This document shows, piece by piece, positions 46,451-54,649 of a DNA stretch of 64,000 nucleotides. The notes beneath the pieces are model-generated. The model was given only the letters and a program-made list of their open reading frames with translations. It searched no databases and was not told where the DNA came from. Position 1 is the stretch's first letter. Every line of letters begins with the position of its first letter. Made by a program: the position numbers and the translations under genes. Location of the stretch: NCBI RefSeq assembly GCF_001275385.1, contig NZ_LGIW01000015.1, positions 248,001-312,000 on the forward strand, read 5' to 3'. This stretch comes from Exiguobacterium sp. BMC-KP (GTDB lineage: Bacteria; Bacillota; Bacilli; Exiguobacteriales; Exiguobacteriaceae).

Positions 46451-47527
46451 TTAGAAAGCGTTCATTTTCACCATGATACCAGCGATTTTTTCACTCCAGA
46501 AGGGGTCAGACGCGTAAAAGACGTTCATTCCTTTTTGTTTGTTTCCGAGGTATGCGCCACGGTAATAACGACCGTCCCGATTGAGATAGTCGTTTGCGAT
46601 GAAGCGACCGGTTTGCTGGATCGAGTCCGTCAAGGATTTATAGACGGTCGCATCTTCTCCGGGTGCGGAATCGGTCGCATTGACGCCAAACAGGTTGTTT
46701 TTCTCGCGGGCAATCTCAGACCGTCCATAATCGGATTCGTGGATGGCGTGTGCAAGCAGATAAGCAGCGTTAACCCGATATTTCTTTTCAACGGATTTGA
46801 AAACTTTCCCTTTACCGATCAGAGGGCTATCCGGTGCTTGATCCTTGATGAATGCGTCGAGTTGTTTAGCGCTGAGCCGCGTCGGTTTCGTCAAATCACG
46901 CGTTAGTGTCTTCGATTCAACATATTTCGTCGTCCGAGACGTCGCGTTCGTCGCTTCACCAGCGACAATCAATCCACCGAGCCCACTGTCCGCAACGATA
47001 TAGTGAAGGAGGCGATCACCCTTCGTCTGATAGTAGGATGCGTTCGAGACACGTTCTGCAGGGAACGGGCGTAAGCGATCTGTTGGTACATGACCCGTCA
47101 CACCGGCAATGCTGACGCGACTCGTCTTTTCCCCGAACTCAAGCAACTGGACGCGTGTTCCGGAAGCGACGTAGGTGAGTCGTTTCTTCAAATCAGCATC
47201 GCGATGAATCGACAGAATACCGCGATCGTCGACGATTCCAGTCCCTTGTCCACCGAGGTAGACATAACGATCATCTGACGAACGTTTGACAGCACCGTTC
47301 TCTCCGGCGTGCGCCTTCGCTTCCGCAAACGTCTGGAAGTCTTGTTCGCTAATCTTACCCTTATCATATCGTTCTGCCGTGTACGGTGCCGGTGGTGTTA
47401 AGACGGTCTTCGGCTCATCACGGAGCCAAAAGAATAAGAGAACACCGATGAGGAAGAAGAAAAGTAATCCTTTTAGTGAACCGGTCCGGCGCACTGGGCG
47501 ACCGGGACGGATAGTGCGTGTCGTCAA
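46451..47527 (-). CDS. Membrane-anchored glucosaminidase (GH73 type)
   Basis: Protein of 358 residues with a basic N-terminus, one membrane anchor (~20-36, GLLFFFLIGVLLFFWL), a middle region with an SH3-like or WR-repeat pattern (YVASGTRVQLLEFGEKTSRVSI in part) and a C-terminal glucosaminidase domain: AHAIHESDYGRSEIAREKNNLFGV with the catalytic Glu, and KSLTDSIQQTGRFI, FYASDPFWSEKIA. It should cleave GlcNAc-MurNAc bonds in peptidoglycan. The start is TTG 47527, with AAGGA 11 nt upstream; no internal ATG keeps the membrane anchor. Confidence 0.87.
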   Translation of the reverse strand: MTTRTIRPGRPVRRTGSLKGLLFFFLIGVLLFFWLRDEPKTVLTPPAPYTAERYDKGKISEQDFQTFAEAKAHAGENGAVKRSSDDRYVYLGGQGTGIVDDRGILSIHRDADLKKRLTYVASGTRVQLLEFGEKTSRVSIAGVTGHVPTDRLRPFPAERVSNASYYQTKGDRLLHYIVADSGLGGLIVAGEATNATSRTTKYVESKTLTRDLTKPTRLSAKQLDAFIKDQAPDSPLIGKGKVFKSVEKKYRVNAAYLLAHAIHESDYGRSEIAREKNNLFGVNATDSAPGEDATVYKSLTDSIQQTGRFIANDYLNRDGRYYRGAYLGNKQKGMNVFYASDPFWSEKIAGIMVKMNAF

Positions 47528-47612
47528 AGAAAATCACGTCCTTTAAAAAGCAATGGACATTCACGTCCAACGTAGGTAGTCTAACAAAGAAAAATAAAAG
47601 GGGGTGAACCTG

Positions 47613-48566
47613 ATGCAAATCGGTTATCGTACACTGAAGACAGCGGTCGCTGCCGCGCTCGCGATGTGGATTGCGGAACGACTCAAACTTGATTATTACG
47701 TCTTCGCAGCTATCATCGCCATCTTGAGCATCCAGTCGACGCGAAAGAAGACGTTTCGGTCTTCTTACGAACGGATCATGGCATCGTTACTTGCCATCGT
47801 ACTTGGATTCATTCTATTCGAAGTCATCGGCTACCGTCCGGTTACGTTATTGATCTATTTCATTTTATTCCTTCCATCCGTTCAACGCCTCCGACTTCAG
47901 GACGGTTTCATCACGAGTGTCGTCATTCTGACACATTTATACACGGAACGACAACTCAACGCACACATCTTGTTGAATGAATCCTTACTGCTTGGCATCG
48001 GTGTTGGTGTCGGAATGCTTGTCAACATGTATATGCCAAGTCTCGATTTATTGATCGATGATCGACGAGAAAAGATCGATCAACGGATCGCCGCCTTATT
48101 TTTTGAAGTCGCGGCTGCAATAGAGACAGGGCGGGTCAATCATCATGCGTTGACGCTTGACGAGACAGAACGTCTGCTACGTGAAGGAAAGGATGCTGCC
48201 TTAAAACGGATGGGGAACGCAATCGGTCGTCGCAATGACGATGAGGATTACGCCTATTTCCGGATGCGCGAGCAACAATTCGAACTTTTACGTGGCATCG
48301 TCCATCACGCTGAAGAACTTGTCCTTGTCGTCGAAGAAGGAAAAAAAGTCGCCGACTTCTTTCGGACGATTGGTGACAATGTCCGACCTGAAGCCGACGC
48401 AATGGTGTACATTTCAGAACTAGAAGCATTATTGACACGTTTTCGTGCCTCTGCCTTACCCGTCACGCGGGAGGAGTTCGAGGTCCGCTCCGCGTTGCTA
48501 CACATGCTACAAGAAGCGGAACAATACTTGCGTCTCAAACAACGCTACGTCAATCAAAAGAAATAA
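47613..48566 (+). CDS. Aromatic acid exporter family membrane protein (YqjA-like)
   Basis: Protein of 317 residues: an N-terminal half with four to five hydrophobic segments (QIGYRTLKTAVAAALAMWIAE, YYVFAAIIAILSIQSTRKKT, FILFEVIGYRPVTLLIYFIL) and a C-terminal cytoplasmic helical half rich in charged residues (~140-317). This is the ArAE_1/DUF939 arrangement of YqjA and YgaE. Substrate export is predicted from the family only. I use ATG 47613, 6 nt after AAAGGGGGTG; the GTG nine bases upstream lies inside that site. Confidence 0.88.
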   Translation: MQIGYRTLKTAVAAALAMWIAERLKLDYYVFAAIIAILSIQSTRKKTFRSSYERIMASLLAIVLGFILFEVIGYRPVTLLIYFILFLPSVQRLRLQDGFITSVVILTHLYTERQLNAHILLNESLLLGIGVGVGMLVNMYMPSLDLLIDDRREKIDQRIAALFFEVAAAIETGRVNHHALTLDETERLLREGKDAALKRMGNAIGRRNDDEDYAYFRMREQQFELLRGIVHHAEELVLVVEEGKKVADFFRTIGDNVRPEADAMVYISELEALLTRFRASALPVTREEFEVRSALLHMLQEAEQYLRLKQRYVNQKK

Positions 48567-48661
48567 AACATCGTCGAAGCGAACGTACCAATCAGAAAGA
48601 TTGCTAAAATCCCGATTGTCGTCCATTTAATGATGCGTTGTTGTTTCGATGGTTTTGCCAT
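48554..48661 (-). CDS. Small single-pass membrane protein (35 aa)
   Basis: A 35-codon frame with a basic N-terminus (MAKPSKQQRIIKW), one transmembrane segment (about residues 14-34, GILAIFLIGTF) and a C-terminal FYFF. AGGAG lies 8 nt before ATG 48661, an ideal spacing. It overlaps the convergent exporter gene by 13 nt. The size and layout resemble the ~31-aa Prli42/DUF4044-type membrane miniproteins of Bacillota, but I cannot assign it to either. Confidence 0.72.
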   Translation of the reverse strand: MAKPSKQQRIIKWTTIGILAIFLIGTFASTMFYFF

Positions 48662-48795
48662 ATCCACTACTCCTCTCTTACATCAACTGATTACTGCCAT
48701 TGTACAAACAACCTTTCAGAAGTGCAAATGACGATGGGGATGGTATACTAATAAAGCGCTAGTGGATTGATGAATATTAGAGGAGGGGTTTTGTC

Positions 48796-49920
48796 ATGGT
48801 CAATGAACAACGAGTATTAGATACGTTTTTGGAGCTTGTCCAAATCGATTCGGAATCAAAAGAAGAAGCACGTATTTGTGCTCATCTGAAAAAAACGTTT
48901 GAGGATCTCGGATGTGACGTGTTTGAAGATGACGCTTCGTCGAAGACGGAACATAAAGGAAATAACTTGATCGTTACGCTTCCAGCAACAAAAGAAGGCG
49001 TCGACAAAATTTATTTCACTTCCCATATGGATACTGTTTTCCCGGGGCAAGGAATCAAACCAATCATCGAGAATGGTTACGTCAAGACGGACGGAACAAC
49101 GATTCTTGGGGCAGATGATAAAACAGGGCTTGCATCCCTAATCGAACTCGTGCATGTATTGAATGAAACGAAACAACCACACGGGAAAATTCAGTTCGTC
49201 ATCACAGTCGGTGAAGAATCAGGACTCGTTGGGGCGATGGTCCTTGATCCATCGAAAATCGATGCTGATTACGGCTTTGCACTCGATTCAGATGGAAAAG
49301 TGGGAGACATCATTACGGCTGCTCCAACGCAAGCAAAAGTCAATGCGAAGATTTTTGGGAAAACAGCACATGCTGGTGTAGCACCTGAAAAAGGCGTTTC
49401 AGCGATTACGATCGCGTCAAAAGCGATCGCGAAGATGCCGCTCGGTCGAATCGATGAAGAGACGACAGCGAACATCGGACGATTCAGCGGCGGTGGTCCG
49501 TCGACGAATATCGTTTGCGACTATGTAGAAATCTTTGCAGAAGCACGGTCGCTCGTCGCTCCGAAGATGGAAGCACAGACAGAGAAGATGAAAGCGGCGT
49601 TCGAAGAAGCGGCAGCAGAGCTTGGTGGTCGTGCTGAAGTCGAAGTCAAAGTCATGTACCCAGGCTTTAAGTTCGAGGATGGCGATCAAGTCGTTGAAGT
49701 CGCGAAAGCAGCGATCACTCAACTCGGGCGGACACCACGCCTCTTACATTCTGGTGGCGGATCAGATGCCAATGTCATCGCTGGTTTTGGTATCCCAACG
49801 GTCAACTTGGCTGTCGGATATGAAGATATCCACACGACGAATGAGAAGATGCCAATCGAAGAACTCGTCAAAACAGCGGAACTTTGCGTGACGTTAGTCG
49901 ATTACATCACGAACAAATAA
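48796..49920 (+). CDS. M20 family metallopeptidase, peptidase T-like (YqjE)
   Basis: Protein of 374 residues. The metal ligands and catalytic residues lie in FTSHMDTVFPG, ILGADDKTGLASLIE and VGEESGLVGA, and the C-terminal His in DIHTTNEKMP. A dimerisation domain (~180-290, KTAHAGVAPEKGVSAI) sits between. Homologues (B. subtilis YqjE) are predicted di/tripeptidases. ATG 48796 follows AGAGGAGGGG. Cytoplasmic. Confidence 0.92.
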   Translation: MVNEQRVLDTFLELVQIDSESKEEARICAHLKKTFEDLGCDVFEDDASSKTEHKGNNLIVTLPATKEGVDKIYFTSHMDTVFPGQGIKPIIENGYVKTDGTTILGADDKTGLASLIELVHVLNETKQPHGKIQFVITVGEESGLVGAMVLDPSKIDADYGFALDSDGKVGDIITAAPTQAKVNAKIFGKTAHAGVAPEKGVSAITIASKAIAKMPLGRIDEETTANIGRFSGGGPSTNIVCDYVEIFAEARSLVAPKMEAQTEKMKAAFEEAAAELGGRAEVEVKVMYPGFKFEDGDQVVEVAKAAITQLGRTPRLLHSGGGSDANVIAGFGIPTVNLAVGYEDIHTTNEKMPIEELVKTAELCVTLVDYITNK

Positions 49921-49933
49921 GCCGATGAAACAC

Positions 49934-49972
49934 AAAAAAGAGTGTACCGCAACATTGCGGTACACTCTTTAT
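49934..49972. terminator. Terminator between the M20 peptidase and the 59-aa gene
   Basis: Perfect 14-bp stem AAAGAGTGTACCGC / GCGGTACACTCTTT. It can serve both convergent genes. Confidence 0.87.
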
Positions 49973-49982
49973 CATTGTACGA

Positions 49983-50162
49983 TTAAACTACTTGAGGACG
50001 ATCAACATATTCCATAGACTCTAGAACGAGTTCTTCTGTACATAATAAGGTCGAAGCGATTTCATCAATTTGAATCGACTTTCCGTATTTTTGCCGGTAA
50101 CTCTCGTTCAGTTTGCGGGCTTCCCGGACGATGCGGGCATAGGTCCGTTCAATCTTAGTCAT
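49983..50162 (-). CDS. Small protein with a sigma-70 region-3-like helix-turn-helix (59 aa)
   Basis: Sequence starts MTKIERTYARIVREARKL and continues RQKYGKSIQIDEIASTLLCTE. That spacing recalls sigma factor region 3 (R..L....GR.PT..EIA..L....E.V), but there is no region 2 or 4. I start at ATG 50162, with AAGGTGG 8 nt upstream. Whether it binds DNA, RNA polymerase or nothing of the kind is unknown. It is divergent from rnz. Confidence 0.72.
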   Translation of the reverse strand: MTKIERTYARIVREARKLNESYRQKYGKSIQIDEIASTLLCTEELVLESMEYVDRPQVV

Positions 50163-50270
50163 GGAAAAAACCACCTTCCAAATCTGAATAGGTACAGTTT
50201 ACCATGCTTCAACAGAAGAAAGGTGTATTTTGTGTATAAAAAATGCTAATTTTACGAAAAGGGGAAAAAG

Positions 50271-51176
50271 ATGGAATTTTATTTTTTAGGGACAGGAGCC
50301 GGTATGCCGTCGAAACAACGGAACGTCACATCGATTGCCTTGTTACACCCCAAAATGACGTGGCTATTCGATTGTGGTGAGGCGACACAACATCAAATCT
50401 TACACAGTCCGATCAAACCACGCAAAGTCAACGCGATTTTCATTACCCACTTGCATGGGGATCATATCTTTGGGCTGCCAGGTTTCATCAGCACAAGGGC
50501 AGCGTTAGAAGGAACGACACCATTGACGATTTATGGACCGACAGGGATTAAGGAATGGATGGATGCAACATTGCGCATCACAGGAACGTATTTGCGATAT
50601 CCACTGCGGATTGTTGAAGTCGAAGACGGTCAAACCTATGAACAAGATGGGTTCCGCGTGACGGCCCGATTACTTGAGCACCGTTTTCCGGCATTCGGAT
50701 ATCGACTAGAAGGACCAGAAGAGCGAGGCGCATTACGTGTCGATGCCTTGCAAGCGTTAGGAGTACCATCTGGTCCGCTCTATCGCCGAATCACACTCGA
50801 AGAAACATTTGAGTTCGATGGTATGACTTATGCATCATCCGACTTTTTAGAAGCACCAAAACCAGGGATCAAGCTAGCAGTTCTTGGTGATACGATGCCA
50901 TGCGAAGCGGCGATTGAACTCGCGCGAGACGTCGATGTGTTAGTTCATGAAGCAACGTTTGCAGACAGTGAAGTCGAACACGCCGGACGCTTTGGTCATT
51001 CAACCGCCCGTCAGGCAGCCGAAATCGCGGATACGGCACAGGTGAAAAAACTTCTGTTGACGCATGTATCTGCCCGTTATGTCGACCAAGAAGAAGTACT
51101 CGAACAAGAGGCACGAGAACTATTCGCGAACAGTCATCTCATGTATGATCACCGGGTCGTCCCGGTCAAAGGATAG
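50271..51176 (+). CDS. rnz: Ribonuclease Z
   Basis: Metallo-beta-lactamase fold RNase of 301 residues that trims tRNA 3' ends. FLGTGAGMPSKQRNVTSI at the start, the zinc motif FITHLHGDHIFGLPG, AVLGDTMPCEAAIELA and the HEATFADSEVEHAGRFGHST block with the later metal ligands are present, as is LLLTHVSARY. Length is standard for the bacterial short form. ATG 50271 behind AAAAGGGG. In Bacillus (yqjK) it lies in the same yqj neighbourhood. Confidence 0.96.
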   Translation: MEFYFLGTGAGMPSKQRNVTSIALLHPKMTWLFDCGEATQHQILHSPIKPRKVNAIFITHLHGDHIFGLPGFISTRAALEGTTPLTIYGPTGIKEWMDATLRITGTYLRYPLRIVEVEDGQTYEQDGFRVTARLLEHRFPAFGYRLEGPEERGALRVDALQALGVPSGPLYRRITLEETFEFDGMTYASSDFLEAPKPGIKLAVLGDTMPCEAAIELARDVDVLVHEATFADSEVEHAGRFGHSTARQAAEIADTAQVKKLLLTHVSARYVDQEEVLEQEARELFANSHLMYDHRVVPVKG

Positions 51177-51179
51177 GCG

Positions 51180-52076
51180 ATGGACTTTCTCATTTTATGG
51201 GCGCTCTTTTTACTGGCTGCTAGCGGCTTAGGCTTTTTACTCGAGCGTCGGACGGAAAAAGAAAAATATTTGTACATGAAGTTCGTTTTTTATGCGTGTC
51301 TTGGTGCCGTGTCGTTTCCCGTTTATGATATTCAGCTACCGCTCGGCATTATTATTTTCTTGATTGTCCTGCACCCCAAAAAGAACTCGCGTTATAAACG
51401 ATATATGGCACTTTTTGGATTCTTGTTCTTCTTATTCCAACTCTTTCTCGGTCCGTTTGACGCTGGGATGTTGCGGGAAGAAACGCAACAGATTGGTCGC
51501 GTGACCATCACGGATGATTCATTTGACAGTTTTCTCGCACAAGTCGAACGACGTGTCGGAGAAGATGGTCTGCGTATGGAACAAAGTCAGTTGATGTTTG
51601 ATCGCGGTGGAAATCTCCGGAATGCTTCGTTTGAGATGCTCGTTCAAACACCGAAACGTTTTATTCGATATGATGTCAGTTATCAAGAACTGACGGGAAC
51701 GATCTCCTATCGACCGCGTGAAGAGTTGACGACAAAATCACTGACCTCGTACTATCAAAAGTTGATCGATGCTGAACAATCGTTTGAAATGTTACGAAAG
51801 CTCTCGATTCACGAAATCTTACATGATTCGAAAACACCGTACATCGAGATGGATCTCGATGGTCTATACGAAACGTTCAGTCTGCAAGATGCGACGGTCT
51901 TTTTGATTGATGACAAAGGGAAGTTGATTCCATACGTCAATACCGGAGACGATGTCTTAGCGAATGCAATCCGTCTGACATATTACCGTTCTGATGGTCA
52001 ATCACTGCGAGATAAAACCATTCTTTTATACAATTACAGCTTTGAGACATCAAGGCGAAAAGGAGTCGTACGATGA
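51180..52076 (+). CDS. Hypothetical membrane protein heading the ECF-like module
   Basis: Not recognised. Protein of 298 residues with three to four hydrophobic segments in the first ~90 residues (LILWALFLLAASGLGFLL, FVFYACLGAVSFPVY, IIIFLIVL, FGFLFFLFQLFLG) and a soluble C-terminal ~200 residues of mixed strands and helices (ITDDSFDSFLAQVERRVG, DGLRMEQSQLMFDRGG). It starts 3 nt after rnz and ends in an ATGA overlap with the DUF4430 lipoprotein gene, so it may belong to rnz, the uptake module, or both. Confidence 0.75.
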   Translation: MDFLILWALFLLAASGLGFLLERRTEKEKYLYMKFVFYACLGAVSFPVYDIQLPLGIIIFLIVLHPKKNSRYKRYMALFGFLFFLFQLFLGPFDAGMLREETQQIGRVTITDDSFDSFLAQVERRVGEDGLRMEQSQLMFDRGGNLRNASFEMLVQTPKRFIRYDVSYQELTGTISYRPREELTTKSLTSYYQKLIDAEQSFEMLRKLSIHEILHDSKTPYIEMDLDGLYETFSLQDATVFLIDDKGKLIPYVNTGDDVLANAIRLTYYRSDGQSLRDKTILLYNYSFETSRRKGVVR

Positions 52077-52477
52077 AAAAATGGCTATTTGCCGCAAGTA
52101 TCGTGTTACTTGCCGGTTGTGCAGAAGCAAAAGAGGAGCAACAAACAGCGTCATGTGATGCGGAAGTCAAAGTATCGGTCGTCGATCATGTTAAGGATAA
52201 GACGTTGTTTGATAAAGACGTTTGTCTTAATAAAGAAGACACGGCACTTGATGCGCTCGAAGATACGACACTCGATGTCGTCAAAACAGGTAAAGGTGAG
52301 ATGGCATACGTCACGGCAGTCGATGGGATTCGTGAAAAGTCAGCCGGTGCAGGAAGTGGCTGGGTCTTCGGTGTCAATGGCAAACCGGGTGAAGTCGGTG
52401 CCGGAAGCTATGAACTGAAAAAAGGAGATCGTCTCGAATGGCGGTTTGAAAAAGATGCAATGGCTTATTTTGAGTAA
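52073..52477 (+). CDS. DUF4430 domain lipoprotein
   Basis: Protein of 134 residues: lipoprotein signal with lipobox LLAGC (Cys near 16) and a DUF4430 beta-grasp domain ending with SGAGSGWVFGVNGKPGEVGAG-type residues (AGSGWVFGVNGKP, GSYELKKGDRLEWRF). The family resembles the C-terminal domain of the vertebrate cobalamin carriers and often lies next to ECF transporter genes, as here. A role as a vitamin-catching surface protein is plausible. Two Cys residues (SCDAEV and DVCLN) may form a disulfide. Confidence 0.87.
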   Translation: MKKWLFAASIVLLAGCAEAKEEQQTASCDAEVKVSVVDHVKDKTLFDKDVCLNKEDTALDALEDTTLDVVKTGKGEMAYVTAVDGIREKSAGAGSGWVFGVNGKPGEVGAGSYELKKGDRLEWRFEKDAMAYFE

Positions 52478-53174
52478 ACCAGAACGGGAGCGACTTCACC
52501 CAGTGAACGTCGCTCTCTTTTTCATCGGGATGATCATGATCCCGTTCGTCCTCACTCGTGACCAAACGACCATCGTCGTCTATCACTTCCTGTTATTTTT
52601 ATTCGTTCAAGAACGAAGTGTGTTTCGTTACTTAGTGCTTCCAGCCCTTTATGCGGTCATGATGTGTGTACCACTTTTGTATGGAGCGAGTATCGATACA
52701 GTGGCGATTTATGAGACGACGATTCAGGTGACGCTATTCATCACCTCGAGTCAATGGATTTTCACATTGGTTCGACTCGATCAGATGGGACCGCTGTTTC
52801 GCTTCTTACCTCGACTGACACGATTGACAGGTATGGTACTAGCGTTAATTCCGTCTTTCTTACGAACTTGGCCGGAAGTCAAGATGAGTCATCCGGATGC
52901 GTCGCTTGCCGTTCGACTAGAGCGGATGGCAGCGTATCATATTTTACCGATTGAAGCAGCACCATCTCGCTTAAGACACGTCACGCGACGAGATGTGCAG
53001 ACCGGAATGCTGCTTACAGTTGGTTTGGTGCTCTGTTTTACACCATGGGCAATCATTACAGCGGTTATTTTACCCGTATCGCTATTATTCACAAAAGGAG
53101 GAATCCGGGATGCCTATCATGTATACCGACACCGATCGAGAAGATCGATTGCGGAACCAAGCAAACGAACATGA
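52455..53174 (+). CDS. Probable ECF transporter T component, divergent
   Basis: Membrane protein of 239 residues with hydrophobic segments near 15-35, 45-75, 90-105 and two in the last third (TGMLLTVGLVLCFTPWAIITAVILPVSLLF, given in pieces: VGLVLCF and ITAVILPV). A cytoplasmic region with paired charged helices (LERMAAYHILPIEAAPSRLRHVTRRD) could couple to the ATPase; the usual Ala-Arg-Ser/Gly motifs are degenerate. The call rests mainly on its place between the lipoprotein, an ECF-like ATPase and an S-like protein. The ATG at 52455 overlaps the lipoprotein gene; its 3' end overlaps the ATPase gene by 65 nt. Confidence 0.62.
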   Translation: MQWLILSKPERERLHPVNVALFFIGMIMIPFVLTRDQTTIVVYHFLLFLFVQERSVFRYLVLPALYAVMMCVPLLYGASIDTVAIYETTIQVTLFITSSQWIFTLVRLDQMGPLFRFLPRLTRLTGMVLALIPSFLRTWPEVKMSHPDASLAVRLERMAAYHILPIEAAPSRLRHVTRRDVQTGMLLTVGLVLCFTPWAIITAVILPVSLLFTKGGIRDAYHVYRHRSRRSIAEPSKRT

Positions 53175-54063
53175 TCAAGCTGTTTTGACGCCTGAGCGAC
53201 TACTACATGGACGTGTCCGGGATCTTCTTGCAACCGTCTCGTTATTTCGAGCTGGAGAACTCGCGACCTTACTTGGTCTAGAAGCTTTTTTTGAAGCGGA
53301 GTCGAGTGAACTCTCAGCCGGAGAGCAACAGCTCGTTGCGCTCGGTCATGCCTTGTCTTCGTCGCCGAGAACGCTTTTTTTGTCAGAACCGTTTCTTTTT
53401 CTTGATCATGTCCGGCGGAAGCGATTGATGGGGTTACTGGAAGAAATCGAACGACGGTTTGATTGTCAAATCCATTGTTCGATGACGAGACAATCCGACC
53501 TCACGTGTACAAGTGAGCCGGTCAAAACGACAGGACGTCTCCTAGACCAGATCGAAAACGTCCAGCATCGTTATCCGTTACAGGCGCGTTATGCGCTGGT
53601 GACAGGGAAATTATCGTTTCATCAAGGCGATCGGATTGCGATCGTTGGTGCAAATGGAAGTGGGAAATCGACGTTACTGCGACTTGTACTTGGAGTTGAG
53701 CGACCACTTTACGGCAAAGTCAGACGGTCGGGGGTCACGCAATATGTACCAGCTCATCCGATGCTCGCACCATTAAACGATCGAAGTGGTAGTTTTGCTA
53801 TACAAAAAAAACGTCTTTTAGACGACATCGATTGGAGCAAGGATAGCTATTACTTTGATGAACCGACGGCTGGTCTTGAAGACACAGCGCGGATGGCTTT
53901 CATCGATTCGTGGAAGATGAATCCGGCGGCACTCATCGTCATGGCGACACATGATCCAGCCCTTATTCGCGCAGCGCGACGGATCATTTATCTCGTACAC
54001 GGAGAAATTGCCTTTGACGGACCGACAGAGCAATTTTTACAGGAAAGTCGGCTATTTTTATGA
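53110..54063 (+). CDS. Reduced two-half ABC ATPase of an ECF-type transporter
   Basis: Protein of 317 residues, about half the length of a fused EcfA-EcfA' pair. The N-terminal half (~1-135) has an ABC signature (LSAGEQQ, 68-74) and a Walker B-like LFLSEPFLFLD but no Walker A. The C-terminal half (~160-317) has Walker A GANGSGKST (180-188), Walker B YYFDEPTAG (D250, E251) and the H-loop MATHDP, but only ~60 residues lie between A and B (normally over 110), and no signature or clear Q-loop is left. Together the halves could make a single composite ATP site. ATG 53110 follows AAAGGAGG. Overlaps the S-component gene as ATGA. Confidence 0.82.
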   Translation: MPIMYTDTDREDRLRNQANEHDQAVLTPERLLHGRVRDLLATVSLFRAGELATLLGLEAFFEAESSELSAGEQQLVALGHALSSSPRTLFLSEPFLFLDHVRRKRLMGLLEEIERRFDCQIHCSMTRQSDLTCTSEPVKTTGRLLDQIENVQHRYPLQARYALVTGKLSFHQGDRIAIVGANGSGKSTLLRLVLGVERPLYGKVRRSGVTQYVPAHPMLAPLNDRSGSFAIQKKRLLDDIDWSKDSYYFDEPTAGLEDTARMAFIDSWKMNPAALIVMATHDPALIRAARRIIYLVHGEIAFDGPTEQFLQESRLFL

Positions 54064-54623
54064 TCGTAACAACGATTCTGATTGTCTGTCTGCTCTTGAT
54101 TCTCTTTGAGAAACTGCCGATGACGGATCAACGATTACGGTTCATCGCGATTGTTACGGCAGCGGCGATCGTCGGGCGGCTGTTGTTTTCTAGTTTGCCT
54201 AATATCCAGCCGGCAACGGCACTCATCTTATTATTGGCTGTCTTCGTCCATCCAATCGTCGGAGCGATCGCTGGAATGCTCGTCGTCGTGTTGACAAGTT
54301 TGTTCCTCGGAAGCGGTCCGTTCGTTCTTTTTCAGGCGCTAGCCTATGCGACGATTGCTAGTCTTGGCTTTGTACCGATTCTCCGCTACCGGATTTTATT
54401 GACGGGGTATGCCTTTTTTGCTGGTTTTTTATATGGTTGGGTGAGTAACCTAGGGTTCTTAGTGTTGACCGACTTTTCGTGGCAGGCTTTCTTCACCTTG
54501 CTAGTGACCGGAGGGACGTTTGATTTGCTTCACGGATTAAGTAACGCCATTTTCATTTGGATATTATTCCCGATTTTTTTGCGGATTTTGCATTCATTCG
54601 ATGAAAAGAAGGGTACAGAATAA
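54060..54623 (+). CDS. Probable ECF transporter S component
   Basis: Membrane protein of 187 residues with about six hydrophobic segments. Features seen in S components are the charged first loop (LPMTDQRLRFIAIVTAAAIVGRLLF in part), the alanine/glycine-rich helix HPIVGAIAGMLVVVLTSLFLG, and GPFVLFQALAYATIASLGF. The S component binds the vitamin. The ligand is not known; cobalamin-like compounds are suggested only by the DUF4430 neighbour. It starts in the ATGA overlap with the ATPase gene and is the last gene of the module. Confidence 0.72.
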   Translation: MIVTTILIVCLLLILFEKLPMTDQRLRFIAIVTAAAIVGRLLFSSLPNIQPATALILLLAVFVHPIVGAIAGMLVVVLTSLFLGSGPFVLFQALAYATIASLGFVPILRYRILLTGYAFFAGFLYGWVSNLGFLVLTDFSWQAFFTLLVTGGTFDLLHGLSNAIFIWILFPIFLRILHSFDEKKGTE

Positions 54624-54649
54624 TAACATACGAACAGGAGGGAAGGCAT

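Noticed and set aside
46415..46906. 163-codon plus-strand frame opposite the glucosaminidase gene
   Set aside because: Antisense shadow; the minus-strand frame has the GH73 catalytic motif.
53110..54063. Pseudogene call for the reduced ABC ATPase
   Set aside because: The frame is intact, has a strong ribosome binding site, overlaps its neighbours as ATGA, and keeps complementary halves of one ATP site.
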